From NCBI RefSeq assembly GCF_001045445.1, contig NZ_LFNF01000003.1, positions 62,001-126,000 of the forward strand: a stretch of DNA of 64,000 nucleotides, written 5' to 3'. This document shows, piece after piece, positions 8,648 through 16,092 of the stretch. The stretch's first letter is position 1. The number at the start of each line of letters is the position of its first letter. The position numbers were made by a program, and so were the translations under genes. The DNA is from Chryseobacterium sp. BLS98 (GTDB lineage Bacteria > Bacteroidota > Bacteroidia > Flavobacteriales > Weeksellaceae). Under the pieces are notes generated by a model. That model did no database searches. It saw nothing but the letters and a program-made list of their open reading frames with translations, and had not been told where the DNA came from.

Positions 8648-9871
8648 TTATGCGTCTAATTCTCCCGCAATGATATTCATACTACACATGGTAACGATCG
8701 CATCTGAAATTACAGAACCTGTGATCATTTCAGGGTACGCTTGATAGTAGATGAAACATGGTCTTCTGAAGTGAAGTCTGTAAGGGCTTCTTCCTCCGTC
8801 GCTCACCAGATAGAATCCTAATTCTCCGTTTCCTCCTTCTACAGCATGGTAAACTTCTCCTTTAGGTACGTCTGTTTCTCCCATTACAATTTTGAAATGG
8901 TAAATCAGAGCTTCCATTTTCTGATAAACATCTGCCTTTTCAGGAAGGTAGAAATCCGGAACATCCGCATGGAATGGTCCTTCAGGAAGGTTTTCGTATG
9001 CTTGTTTGATAATTTTAATAGATTCCCAGATTTCCTGCTGACGGACCATGAAACGGTCGTAGGTGTCACCTGCAGTTCCTACCGGAATAATGAAGTCGAA
9101 GTCTTCATAAGAAGAATAAGGCTGTGCAACTCTTACATCATAATCTACTCCTGCTGCACGTAAGTTCGGACCTGTGAAGCCATAGCTTAATGCTCTTTCT
9201 GCAGAAATGGCTCCTGCTCCAATAGTTCTGTCCATGAAAATTCTGTTTCTTTCCAATAATGTACAGAATTCTTTGAATCTTGGCGGGAAAGTTTTAAGGA
9301 AATCCTTTAACAACTCATGGAATTTTGGAGTGAAGTCTCTTTCAAAACCTCCAATTCTTCCCATATTAGTGGTCATTCTTGCTCCGCAGATCTGCTCGTA
9401 CATATCATAAATACGTTCTCTTTCGATGAACATGTAGGTAAGACCTGTAATTGCTCCTGAGTCCATCCCGGTTACTCCGTTACAGATCAGGTGATCACCG
9501 ATTCTTGCCAGCTCCATTAAAATAACACGCATGTAATCTACACGCTTCGGAACTTTGACACCGATGAGCTTTTCAACTGTCATATGCCAACCTAAATTGT
9601 TGATGGGTGCAGAACAGTAATTCATACGGTCTGTAAGGGTAGTGATCTGAGCATAATTTCTTCTTTCGGAAATTTTTTCAAATGCTCTGTGGATATATCC
9701 TACGGTTTGCTCTGCGTGAAGGATTCTTTCCCCATCCATCGTTAGGATGTTCTGGAAGATTCCGTGAGTTGCCGGGTGGGTAGGTCCTAAATTGAGGGTG
9801 TAAAGCTGCCCGTCAATCTGCTCCTTACTTTCGTATTGGTTAAGTATATTAGATAATGAGTTATCTTTCAT
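8648..9871 (-). CDS. nuoD: NADH-quinone oxidoreductase subunit D
   Basis: A 407-residue subunit related to the large subunit of NiFe hydrogenases; with NuoB it forms the quinone reduction site. The conserved LNLGPTHPATHG segment near residue 25 includes the histidine loop that contacts quinone, and the C-terminal segment ends in the family-typical GELDA. NuoC and NuoD are separate genes here, unlike the fused nuoCD of enterobacteria. A 73-base spacer of short heptamer-like repeats separates it from nuoC. Confidence 0.98.
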   Translation of the reverse strand: MKDNSLSNILNQYESKEQIDGQLYTLNLGPTHPATHGIFQNILTMDGERILHAEQTVGYIHRAFEKISERRNYAQITTLTDRMNYCSAPINNLGWHMTVEKLIGVKVPKRVDYMRVILMELARIGDHLICNGVTGMDSGAITGLTYMFIERERIYDMYEQICGARMTTNMGRIGGFERDFTPKFHELLKDFLKTFPPRFKEFCTLLERNRIFMDRTIGAGAISAERALSYGFTGPNLRAAGVDYDVRVAQPYSSYEDFDFIIPVGTAGDTYDRFMVRQQEIWESIKIIKQAYENLPEGPFHADVPDFYLPEKADVYQKMEALIYHFKIVMGETDVPKGEVYHAVEGGNGELGFYLVSDGGRSPYRLHFRRPCFIYYQAYPEMITGSVISDAIVTMCSMNIIAGELDA

Positions 9872-9945
9872 AATTTAAATGCTTTAGGCTTTAGGCACTA
9901 GGCTTTAAGCTTACTGCTTATTGCTTATTGCTTACTGCATTATTT

Positions 9946-10440
9946 TTATCTTCCGAACATATCATCGTTCTTATCTGTTCTGGTACCGTCTTCAAGTCGG
10001 TATTCCTTCAGCATCGGATGGTACCCGAGATCTTCCATATTCAGGATAGGTCTCAGATCAGGGTGTCCTTTAAATTTAATTCCGTAGAAATCATAAGTTT
10101 CCCTTTCCATCCAGTTGGCTCCTGCAAATAATTCCACAAGGGAGTCCACTTCAATGTTTTCTCTGGACATAAAGATTTTCAGACGTAATCTGAAATTGTC
10201 CATCATATTATGGAGGTGATATATTACACCAATTTCCTTGTCCGGAAATTCAGGATAGTGAATCCCGCAGATATCGGTAAGAAAATTGAATCCTAACGAT
10301 GAGTCTTTCAGATAGTGAATGATCTTTTTGATATCATCTTTCTTCACCTCAATCGTTAACATCCCATAAGGTTCTGAGCTTGAAATGACAGATTCCGGAA
10401 ATTCTCTTGTGATTGCTTCTAATACAAATTCGTTTGTCAT
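9946..10440 (-). CDS. nuoC: NADH-quinone oxidoreductase subunit C
   Basis: A 164-residue peripheral-arm subunit (30 kDa family). The family signature near the C terminus is present as ANWMERETYDFYGIKFKGHPDLR (residues about 125-147), followed by RPILNMEDLGYHPMLKEY. It has no cofactor and scaffolds NuoB and NuoD. The gene lies 5 bases after nuoB on the same strand. Confidence 0.97.
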   Translation of the reverse strand: MTNEFVLEAITREFPESVISSSEPYGMLTIEVKKDDIKKIIHYLKDSSLGFNFLTDICGIHYPEFPDKEIGVIYHLHNMMDNFRLRLKIFMSRENIEVDSLVELFAGANWMERETYDFYGIKFKGHPDLRPILNMEDLGYHPMLKEYRLEDGTRTDKNDDMFGR

Positions 10441-10445
10441 TTCCG

Positions 10446-11006
10446 TTAGTTGCTTATGTTGTAAGAATCTAATAGTTTCTGGTATTCAGGCATATCTCTT
10501 CTTCTGATGCTTTCGCTTTCCGCAAGGGCCTGAACCTGCATTACCCCTTCGATGATCTGTTCCGGTCTCGGAGGGCATCCCGGCACGTACACGTCAACCG
10601 GAATAATTTTATCAATTCCCTGTAATACAGAGTATGTGTCAAAAATACCACCGCTGGAAGCACAGGCTCCAACAGCAACCACCCATTTTGGCTCGGCCAT
10701 CTGAGTGTAAACTTCTTTCAGGACAGGTCCTAACTTTTTGGATATGGTTCCGCAAACCATCAGCATATCTGCCTGTCTTGGTGAGAAAGAGTTTCTTTCC
10801 ATACCAAATCTTGAAGCATCATAGGTAGGGTTCAGGGTAGCCATAAACTCGATACCACAACAAGAGGTTGCAAAAGGCAACGGCCAAAGTGAAAACTTTC
10901 TTGCCATCCCGATTACACTGCTCAGTTTCGTTGCGAAAAACCCTTCTCCTTCAAATCCTTCCGGAGCAGGTGCATCTGTTCTTATTACTGGTTTTTTATC
11001 TGACAT
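10446..11006 (-). CDS. nuoB: NADH-quinone oxidoreductase subunit B ([4Fe-4S] N2)
   Basis: A 186-residue subunit holding terminal cluster N2, from which electrons reach quinone. Ligands are the adjacent cysteines Cys49 and Cys50 (ATSCCGIEFMA), Cys115 (VGACASSGG) and Cys144 (VPGCPPRPE). Length and motif spacing are normal. A 104-base AT-rich spacer full of short inverted TTTTAGATTTTAAAT-like repeats separates it from nuoA. Confidence 0.98.
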   Translation of the reverse strand: MSDKKPVIRTDAPAPEGFEGEGFFATKLSSVIGMARKFSLWPLPFATSCCGIEFMATLNPTYDASRFGMERNSFSPRQADMLMVCGTISKKLGPVLKEVYTQMAEPKWVVAVGACASSGGIFDTYSVLQGIDKIIPVDVYVPGCPPRPEQIIEGVMQVQALAESESIRRRDMPEYQKLLDSYNISN

Positions 11007-11110
11007 CTTGTAGATGATTTTAGATTTTAAATTTTAGATTTTAAATTAACTCTCATTGATTTAATTCAAAATCCCCATCTAAAATTTTTAATTTAAAATT
11101 TTTAATTTCT

Positions 11111-11482
11111 CTATTTGTCCCAATCCAATGCACCACGTTTCCAAACATAGAAAAACGCCATGAAGAAAATTGCGACGAATGTAAGTACGGCCAGGAATCC
11201 TTCCATTCCGAATTCTCTGAAATTAACCGCATACGGGTAAAAAAATACGATTTCAATATCGAATAGCACGAATAATACCGCAGTCAGGAAGTATTTAATG
11301 GAAAATGGCGTCCTCGCATTTCCTTCTACAGGAACTCCACATTCCCAGCTTTGGTTTTTCACAGAATTTCCTTTTTTCTGTTTCGGTCCCAGAAAATGGG
11401 CTCCAAGCAAAGAAACGGCTACGAATGCGATAGCTACACCTGCTTGAATAAGGATTGGAATATAACTTTCAGGTAAATTCAT
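11111..11482 (-). CDS. nuoA: NADH-quinone oxidoreductase subunit A
   Basis: A 123-residue membrane protein with three helices and the ND3-type loop containing the family cysteine (SWECGVPVEG), which lies next to the quinone site. The following FLTAVLFVLFDIEIVFFYPY helix carries the conserved acidic residues. It is the first gene of the nuo operon; the promoter-like box at 11506-11513 lies just upstream. Confidence 0.98.
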   Translation of the reverse strand: MNLPESYIPILIQAGVAIAFVAVSLLGAHFLGPKQKKGNSVKNQSWECGVPVEGNARTPFSIKYFLTAVLFVLFDIEIVFFYPYAVNFREFGMEGFLAVLTFVAIFFMAFFYVWKRGALDWDK

Positions 11483-11505
11483 TTTTGCATTATTATCTCA
11501 ATTTG

Positions 11506-11513
11506 CAAATTTA
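11506..11513 (-). promoter_or_regulatory. promoter -7 box for the nuo operon
   Basis: Read on the minus strand the bases are TAAATTTG, a perfect match to the Bacteroidetes -7 consensus TAnnTTTG, placed 24 bases before the nuoA start. No clear -33 TTTG is seen at the normal distance. Confidence 0.55.
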
Positions 11514-11603
11514 GCGAATAAACAAGAAAGCATGAAATTAATCAGGTTAAAAGTGGGATGAAAATGGGGAAAAGTGGTAATTTAGAATCAATAAAAATAG
11601 TGT

Positions 11604-11780
11604 TTATTTCTTCATTTTTTTGAGGAGGGAATAGGCCATGAATGCTATGTATCCAAAAAGAATGCTGGCCAGTATGATATTAACAATGGTATTCATCCTG
11701 TCGTCCTCGATACGGAAGAAGAAATTGTAAGCAATGAATATGGCAATAAGAATAGCGAAGACAATGAGATGTGGTTTCAT
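11604..11780 (-). CDS. small membrane protein, 58 aa
   Basis: This small ORF starts at ATG 11778-11780 and ends with TAA at 11604-11606. The product begins MKPHLIVFAILIAIFIAYNF and has a second hydrophobic stretch (NTIVNIILASILFGYIAFMAY), then a basic KKMKK tail: a two-helix membrane protein with a short charged hairpin (FRIEDDRM). The hydrophobic-charged pattern favours a real gene over chance, but I know no family. It is divergent in position from nuoA, on the same strand and outside the operon promoter. Confidence 0.55.
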   Translation of the reverse strand: MKPHLIVFAILIAIFIAYNFFFRIEDDRMNTIVNIILASILFGYIAFMAYSLLKKMKK

Positions 11781-11936
11781 GGGGTGGATGTTGTGATGTT
11801 CGGGTTTTCGCGATGCGGGTTTCGGGTTTTGGGTTGAAGTTTAGTGTTGGATGGATGGTTTGAATTTCGAGCTTGTAAAGTTTGAGTTATTAGTTTCAGA
11901 TATCAAATAAGTCTACTAATAACTCATTACTTATTG

Positions 11937-13061
11937 TCATATAGTCATGGAATATGTTCTTCTTCTCTTATGGTTCACGGGGTTGTAATCCTGCCACAGA
12001 AGCTGAACGCTTTTATTTTCTTCCAGTTCGGGATTGGTTTCAGCAAATTGAATTCCCATACTGGTAAAGCGCACAAAAATTTCTTTGAATATGATGGCCG
12101 TCACGCCACGTCTCTGATATTCAGGGTGAATTCCTATCAGATAAAAATTAGCCCGGTCGTTTTTCTTTCCTGCCTGTAAAAAATGCCACCATCCAAAAGG
12201 AAATAATTTGCCTTTTGATTTCTGCAAAGCTTTTGAATAAGAAGGCATTGTAATGGCGAATGAAATGAGTTCATTATTTTCATCTACCACACAGATTACG
12301 TAGTTTTTGTCAATAAAAGGAAAATATTTTTCTTTGTAAGTTTTGATCTGTTCGTCTGAAATAGGAGTGTAGGTTGAAAGATGCTTATAAGTTTCATCAA
12401 GCAGTTTAAACATAGGCTCTACAAACGGCAAAATTTCCTGCTTTGATTTGAAATTAAGTACTTTAAGCTTGTATTTCTGAGCAATCAGTGAACTGAATTT
12501 TTCTACCTTTTCAGGAAGGACTTTCGGAAAATTCATTTCATATTCTACCCATTCCTTTTCTTTGATCATTCCAAGGTCCTCCAAATGCTTAGGGTAATAT
12601 TCATGGTTATAGATTCCGATCATAGTAGCTAATTTGTCGAATCCCATAGTGAGCATTCCAGCCTTATCAAGATTGGTAAAGCCCATTGGCCCTTCGATCT
12701 TGTCTATATTGTTTTCTTTGGCATAATCTATAGCTTTTTGAATCAACGCTTTAGAAACTTCTTTATCATCAATAAAATCAATCCATCCAAAGCGGACTTT
12801 TCTGATGCCAAGTTCCTTTTCTTCTTTATGGTTGATGATAACTGCGATTCTTCCAACTACTTTATTGTCTTTCAGTGCAAGATATTGTTTCGATTTTGAA
12901 TAATTCAGTGCCGGATTTTCCTTTTCGTCCCAGATTTTGAATTCGTCTTTGATAAAGGAAGGGACATAATAAGGATTGTTTTTATAAAGATCCATTGGAA
13001 ACCTTACGAATTTTTTTAATTCATCTTGGTTTTTCACTTCAATAACTGAAACTTTAGACAT
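11937..13061 (-). CDS. GNAT-fold N-acyltransferase-like protein
   Basis: The 374-residue protein resembles the two-domain GNAT-like family (YghO-like) common in Bacteroidetes. The N-terminal part (about 1-130) has YLALKDNKVVGRIAVIINH, a typical GNAT beta4-beta5 region. The C-terminal half includes NFYLIGIHPEYQRRGVTAIIF (about 315-335), an acetyl-CoA pyrophosphate loop of the R/Q-x-x-G-x-G/A type. Substrate is unknown. It is monocistronic, with a promoter-like box at 13084-13091. Confidence 0.85.
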   Translation of the reverse strand: MSKVSVIEVKNQDELKKFVRFPMDLYKNNPYYVPSFIKDEFKIWDEKENPALNYSKSKQYLALKDNKVVGRIAVIINHKEEKELGIRKVRFGWIDFIDDKEVSKALIQKAIDYAKENNIDKIEGPMGFTNLDKAGMLTMGFDKLATMIGIYNHEYYPKHLEDLGMIKEKEWVEYEMNFPKVLPEKVEKFSSLIAQKYKLKVLNFKSKQEILPFVEPMFKLLDETYKHLSTYTPISDEQIKTYKEKYFPFIDKNYVICVVDENNELISFAITMPSYSKALQKSKGKLFPFGWWHFLQAGKKNDRANFYLIGIHPEYQRRGVTAIIFKEIFVRFTSMGIQFAETNPELEENKSVQLLWQDYNPVNHKRRRTYSMTI

Positions 13062-13083
13062 AGTTTAGAGGGTAATTAAAGAG

Positions 13084-13091
13084 CAAATATA
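13084..13091 (-). promoter_or_regulatory. promoter -7 box for the GNAT-like gene
   Basis: On the minus strand the bases read TATATTTG, matching TAnnTTTG, 23 bases upstream of the start codon. Confidence 0.5.
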
Positions 13092-13166
13092 GATAATAAA
13101 ATGTAATACTTTGGCACAGTTTTTACATCATTATGATTAAATTTTAAACACAAAAATCTATATAAA

Positions 13167-13877
13167 ATGATGGGTTATTATATCATTATCGGTATTTCAA
13201 TGCTGGTGAGCTGGTGGGTTTCGTCCAGATTGAAATCGAAATTTGAATATTATTCCAATGTCCATCTCAGAAATGGCCTTTCGGGAAAAGAAGTGGCAGA
13301 AAAAATGCTTAGAGATAACGGAATCAATGATGTACAGGTAATTTCTGTTCCCGGTCAGCTGACGGATCATTATAACCCGGCAGATAAAACAGTTAATCTT
13401 TCAGAAGGAGTCTATATGCAGAGAAATGCTGCGGCTGCGGCTGTAGCAGCCCATGAGTGCGGACATGCAGTGCAGCATGCGGTGGGATATTCAATGCTTA
13501 ATCTGCGCTCAAAACTGGTTCCTGTTGTTAATATAAGTTCTAATTTGATGCAGTTTGTCCTTATTGCCGGTATCGCAATTATGGCAGCAACGAGATCTAT
13601 TGATGATCCAAACGGTAATACTACGGTTCTGGCGATAGGAGTGGCCATGTTTGCAATGACCACGCTTTTTGCTTTTGTAACACTTCCGGTGGAATATGAT
13701 GCGAGTAACAGGGCTATGAAATGGCTTAAGGATACAGGAACCGTTACTCAGGAAGAATTTGCCGGGGTTCAGGACAGCCTGAAATGGGCGGCAAGAACGT
13801 ATGTCGTAGCAGCTATCGGATCTTTGGCACAGCTTTTATACTGGGGATCTCTATTGCTTGGGAGCAGGAGGGATTAA
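13167..13877 (+). CDS. YugP-type neutral zinc metallopeptidase
   Basis: A 236-residue membrane protein of the zinc-dependent YugP family. It has an N-terminal membrane helix (residues 3-20), the zinc-binding motif HECGH at 96-100 within AAHECGHAVQHA, and further membrane helices at about 120-140, 150-172 and 210-230. Its substrate is not known. Two adjacent ATGs occur at the start; the first is used here. The stop overlaps by four bases the stop of the convergent YigZ gene. Confidence 0.92.
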   Translation: MMGYYIIIGISMLVSWWVSSRLKSKFEYYSNVHLRNGLSGKEVAEKMLRDNGINDVQVISVPGQLTDHYNPADKTVNLSEGVYMQRNAAAAAVAAHECGHAVQHAVGYSMLNLRSKLVPVVNISSNLMQFVLIAGIAIMAATRSIDDPNGNTTVLAIGVAMFAMTTLFAFVTLPVEYDASNRAMKWLKDTGTVTQEEFAGVQDSLKWAARTYVVAAIGSLAQLLYWGSLLLGSRRD

Positions 13878-14476
13878 TCTGTAAATTCAAATGAAACATA
13901 CTGCATCTCGGATAATTTCTCTGAGATGCTTTCTTTTTGGGCCAATTTTAAGGAAGCGGTAAGAACACAGTTTTCATTGGCATCAAAATTCAGGACCTTT
14001 GCATCAAATTTCGAAAGCAGGGTGAAAATGGTGTTCTGCTGATTAAAGTTAAACTGAATTTCAATTTCCGTTTCAAGCTCACGCGTGATGATATGGGCCT
14101 CTTCAAGCGTGAGCTTGGCACATTCTTTATAGGCTTTTACCAATCCCGAAACGCCAAGTTTTGTCCCACCATAATAGCGGACTGAAATGACGAGAACATT
14201 CGTTATTTCATGGGCCAGAAGCTGATTATAGATAGGAAGGCCGGCACTTCCTGAAGGTTCCCCATCATCATTGGCACGGTAATTTTCTCCCTCCATGCCC
14301 ATTCTGAAAGCGTAGCAGTGATGGGTAGCCTTGGGATGCTCTGCCCTGATTTTATCTAATGCCGTTTTCAGTTCCTTTTCATTATTGACGGGGAAGGCAA
14401 ATCCGATAAACTTGCTACCTTTTTCTTTTAATAAAATATTTTCTATGGGTTTTTCTATGGTCTTGAACTCGAACAT
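13874..14476 (-). CDS. yigZ: YigZ/IMPACT family protein
   Basis: The 200-residue product matches the YigZ/IMPACT family in length and sequence. The N-terminal domain contains GSKFIGFAFPV and the signature HHCYAFRMG ... ANDDGEPSGSAGLPI (about residues 51-83) followed by NVLVISVRYYGGTKLGVSGLVKAY. The C-terminal half is the DUF1949-like domain. The family is linked to translation regulation through ribosome or GCN-type interactions in eukaryotes; the bacterial role is unclear. It is convergent with the YugP-like gene. Confidence 0.95.
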   Translation of the reverse strand: MFEFKTIEKPIENILLKEKGSKFIGFAFPVNNEKELKTALDKIRAEHPKATHHCYAFRMGMEGENYRANDDGEPSGSAGLPIYNQLLAHEITNVLVISVRYYGGTKLGVSGLVKAYKECAKLTLEEAHIITRELETEIEIQFNFNQQNTIFTLLSKFDAKVLNFDANENCVLTASLKLAQKESISEKLSEMQYVSFEFTD

Positions 14477-14500
14477 TTATGCCTTTCCGATTTATTTTTA

Positions 14501-14508
14501 CAAAATTA
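14501..14508 (-). promoter_or_regulatory. promoter -7 box for yigZ
   Basis: The minus-strand bases TAATTTTG match TAnnTTTG and lie 25 bases upstream of the yigZ start. Confidence 0.5.
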
Positions 14509-14703
14509 CGCTTTATAATAAATAAAAAAGAGCTGGAATGCTCTTTAAATATTTATTACGGATGAAAATGTAGAAAATCCTTCTTTCTGTATTTATTAGA
14601 TTAGAAAAGAAGGATTAAGAAGTAATTTTTATAACTGATATCTTTATCAATTATAGTTAAAGTGTGTCAAAATAATGTTAGTCTTCACAGCATGTTGGTT
14701 AGG

Positions 14704-14904
14704 TTATGCAGGCGGATTACATAGTCCCCATTGTTGGCCGGCATCTGAAATAGGATGACAGGCAGTTCCTATGCAGCATTGATCGGGTCCGCATCCTTGA
14801 TTGGGTAACGAGGGTGCACCACATTGGTTAAACCCTCCAATAATCGACTTTTGATCATTTCTTGTAAGCGTTTTTGCGCCTTTTACATTTTTTAAATTTT
14901 TCAT
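14704..14904 (-). CDS. double-glycine leader peptide with knottin-like cysteine pattern
   Basis: The 66-residue peptide has a charged leader (MKNLKNVKGAKTLTRNDQKS) ending in IIGG, the double-glycine site cleaved by peptidase-containing ABC exporters. The predicted 42-residue mature part has six cysteines spaced C-x9-C-x4-CC-x4-C-x12-C. Such peptides are annotated in Chryseobacterium as bacteriocin-like proteins. No exporter or maturation gene is adjacent. The Cys spacing resembles an inhibitor cystine knot, but that fold is inference. It is alone between yigZ and ribD. Confidence 0.8.
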   Translation of the reverse strand: MKNLKNVKGAKTLTRNDQKSIIGGFNQCGAPSLPNQGCGPDQCCIGTACHPISDAGQQWGLCNPPA

Positions 14905-14995
14905 AACATTTTTTTAATTTGTATAACAAATTAATGAATTATTTACATGTAAAACGTGATAGAATTGAATTATTTTATTATGTTAAAATTAATTT

Positions 14996-16030
14996 TTATG
15001 AAATTGATTTTTTTATGTATTTTTCAATTACATTATCTCTGAAGTTTAAAACCTGGTCAGGCTTACAATCAAACTGTGGAGCTCTTGTTCCGTTTTCCAG
15101 TTTTAGATTTTCATTTTTAATAATAATAGCTTCATCCCAAAGATTAGCATTAATAAACTCCTGCAATGTAAATCTTCCGCCTTCAATAATTATGGATTGA
15201 ATTTGTTCCTTATATAATGCGTGCATTAAATTGGGTAAGAAATTTTCTTTTCCTGTTTTAATAAATTGAATATTATCCTGATTTTCTTCTTTAACTGAAT
15301 TAAAAATAAGGGTTTTCGCCTCCTTATTATAAATATTGAAATCACCTGGAACTTTTAGATCAAAATCAATGAGAATTCTCACCGGATTTGTTCCTTCAGT
15401 ATTTCTTACCGTCAAACCTGGATTGTCATTTAAGGCAGTCTGTGTTCCTACCAATATGGCATGTTCATCGGCTCTTAACTGATGTACAAACTGATTGACG
15501 AGCGAATTTGAAATGGCGGTAGGCTGGAAATCTTTATCTAAAAAGCCATCTCCAGATTCTGCCCATTTTAAGATAATATAAGGCCTTTTCTTTTCGTGAT
15601 AGGTAAAGAATCTTTTATTCAGTTCAATGCATTCCTTTTCAAGTATTCCTGAAATGGCTTCAATACCAGCGTCCTGGATAATTTTTTTTCCCTTTCCATT
15701 CACTTTATCATGGGAATCCATAGCGCCAATGACTACTTTTTTAAAGCCAAGCTCCTTAATTTTCAAGGCGCAGGGGGGCGTTTTTCCATAATGGGCACAT
15801 GGCTCAAGAGAAACATAAATCGTGGATTCCGGGATCAGGCTCTTATCTTCTACAGAATTGATAGCATTGATCTCTGCATGGTTTTCTCCGGCTTTATGGT
15901 GGTAGCCTTCCCCGATAATCTTTCCTTCGTGAACAATCACGCTGCCTACGAGAGGGTTGGGATATGTTTTGCCAAGGGCTTTTTGAGCCAGTTCAATGCA
16001 CCTTTTTATATATAATTCGTCGGTATTCAT
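14996..16030 (-). CDS. ribD: bifunctional riboflavin deaminase/reductase RibD
   Basis: A 344-residue, two-domain enzyme of riboflavin synthesis: it deaminates the pyrimidine intermediate from GTP and then reduces its ribose. The N-terminal cytidine-deaminase-like domain shows the zinc ligands His51 and catalytic Glu53 (HAEINAI), Cys78 (PCAH) and Cys87 (TPPCA). The C-terminal reductase domain includes RPYIILKWAESGDG (about 145-158) and the NADPH-binding region near SIIIEGGRFTLQEF. No other rib genes are nearby. Confidence 0.96.
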   Translation of the reverse strand: MNTDELYIKRCIELAQKALGKTYPNPLVGSVIVHEGKIIGEGYHHKAGENHAEINAINSVEDKSLIPESTIYVSLEPCAHYGKTPPCALKIKELGFKKVVIGAMDSHDKVNGKGKKIIQDAGIEAISGILEKECIELNKRFFTYHEKKRPYIILKWAESGDGFLDKDFQPTAISNSLVNQFVHQLRADEHAILVGTQTALNDNPGLTVRNTEGTNPVRILIDFDLKVPGDFNIYNKEAKTLIFNSVKEENQDNIQFIKTGKENFLPNLMHALYKEQIQSIIIEGGRFTLQEFINANLWDEAIIIKNENLKLENGTRAPQFDCKPDQVLNFRDNVIEKYIKKSIS

Positions 16031-16042
16031 AAGGTAAAAAGA

Positions 16043-16078
16043 AAAAGCGAAGACAAATTTCTTTGCTTCGCCTTTTTA
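16043..16078 (-). terminator. terminator after the DUF349 gene
   Basis: An imperfect hairpin pairs AAAGCGAAG with CTTCGCCTTT and gives a T tract on the minus strand just downstream of the DUF349 stop. Confidence 0.55.
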
Positions 16079-16092
16079 TATTGTTTGATAAA

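Noticed and set aside
13412..13663. Open frame antisense to the YugP-like gene
   Set aside because: It lies opposite a motif-supported metallopeptidase and mirrors its alanine-rich codons.
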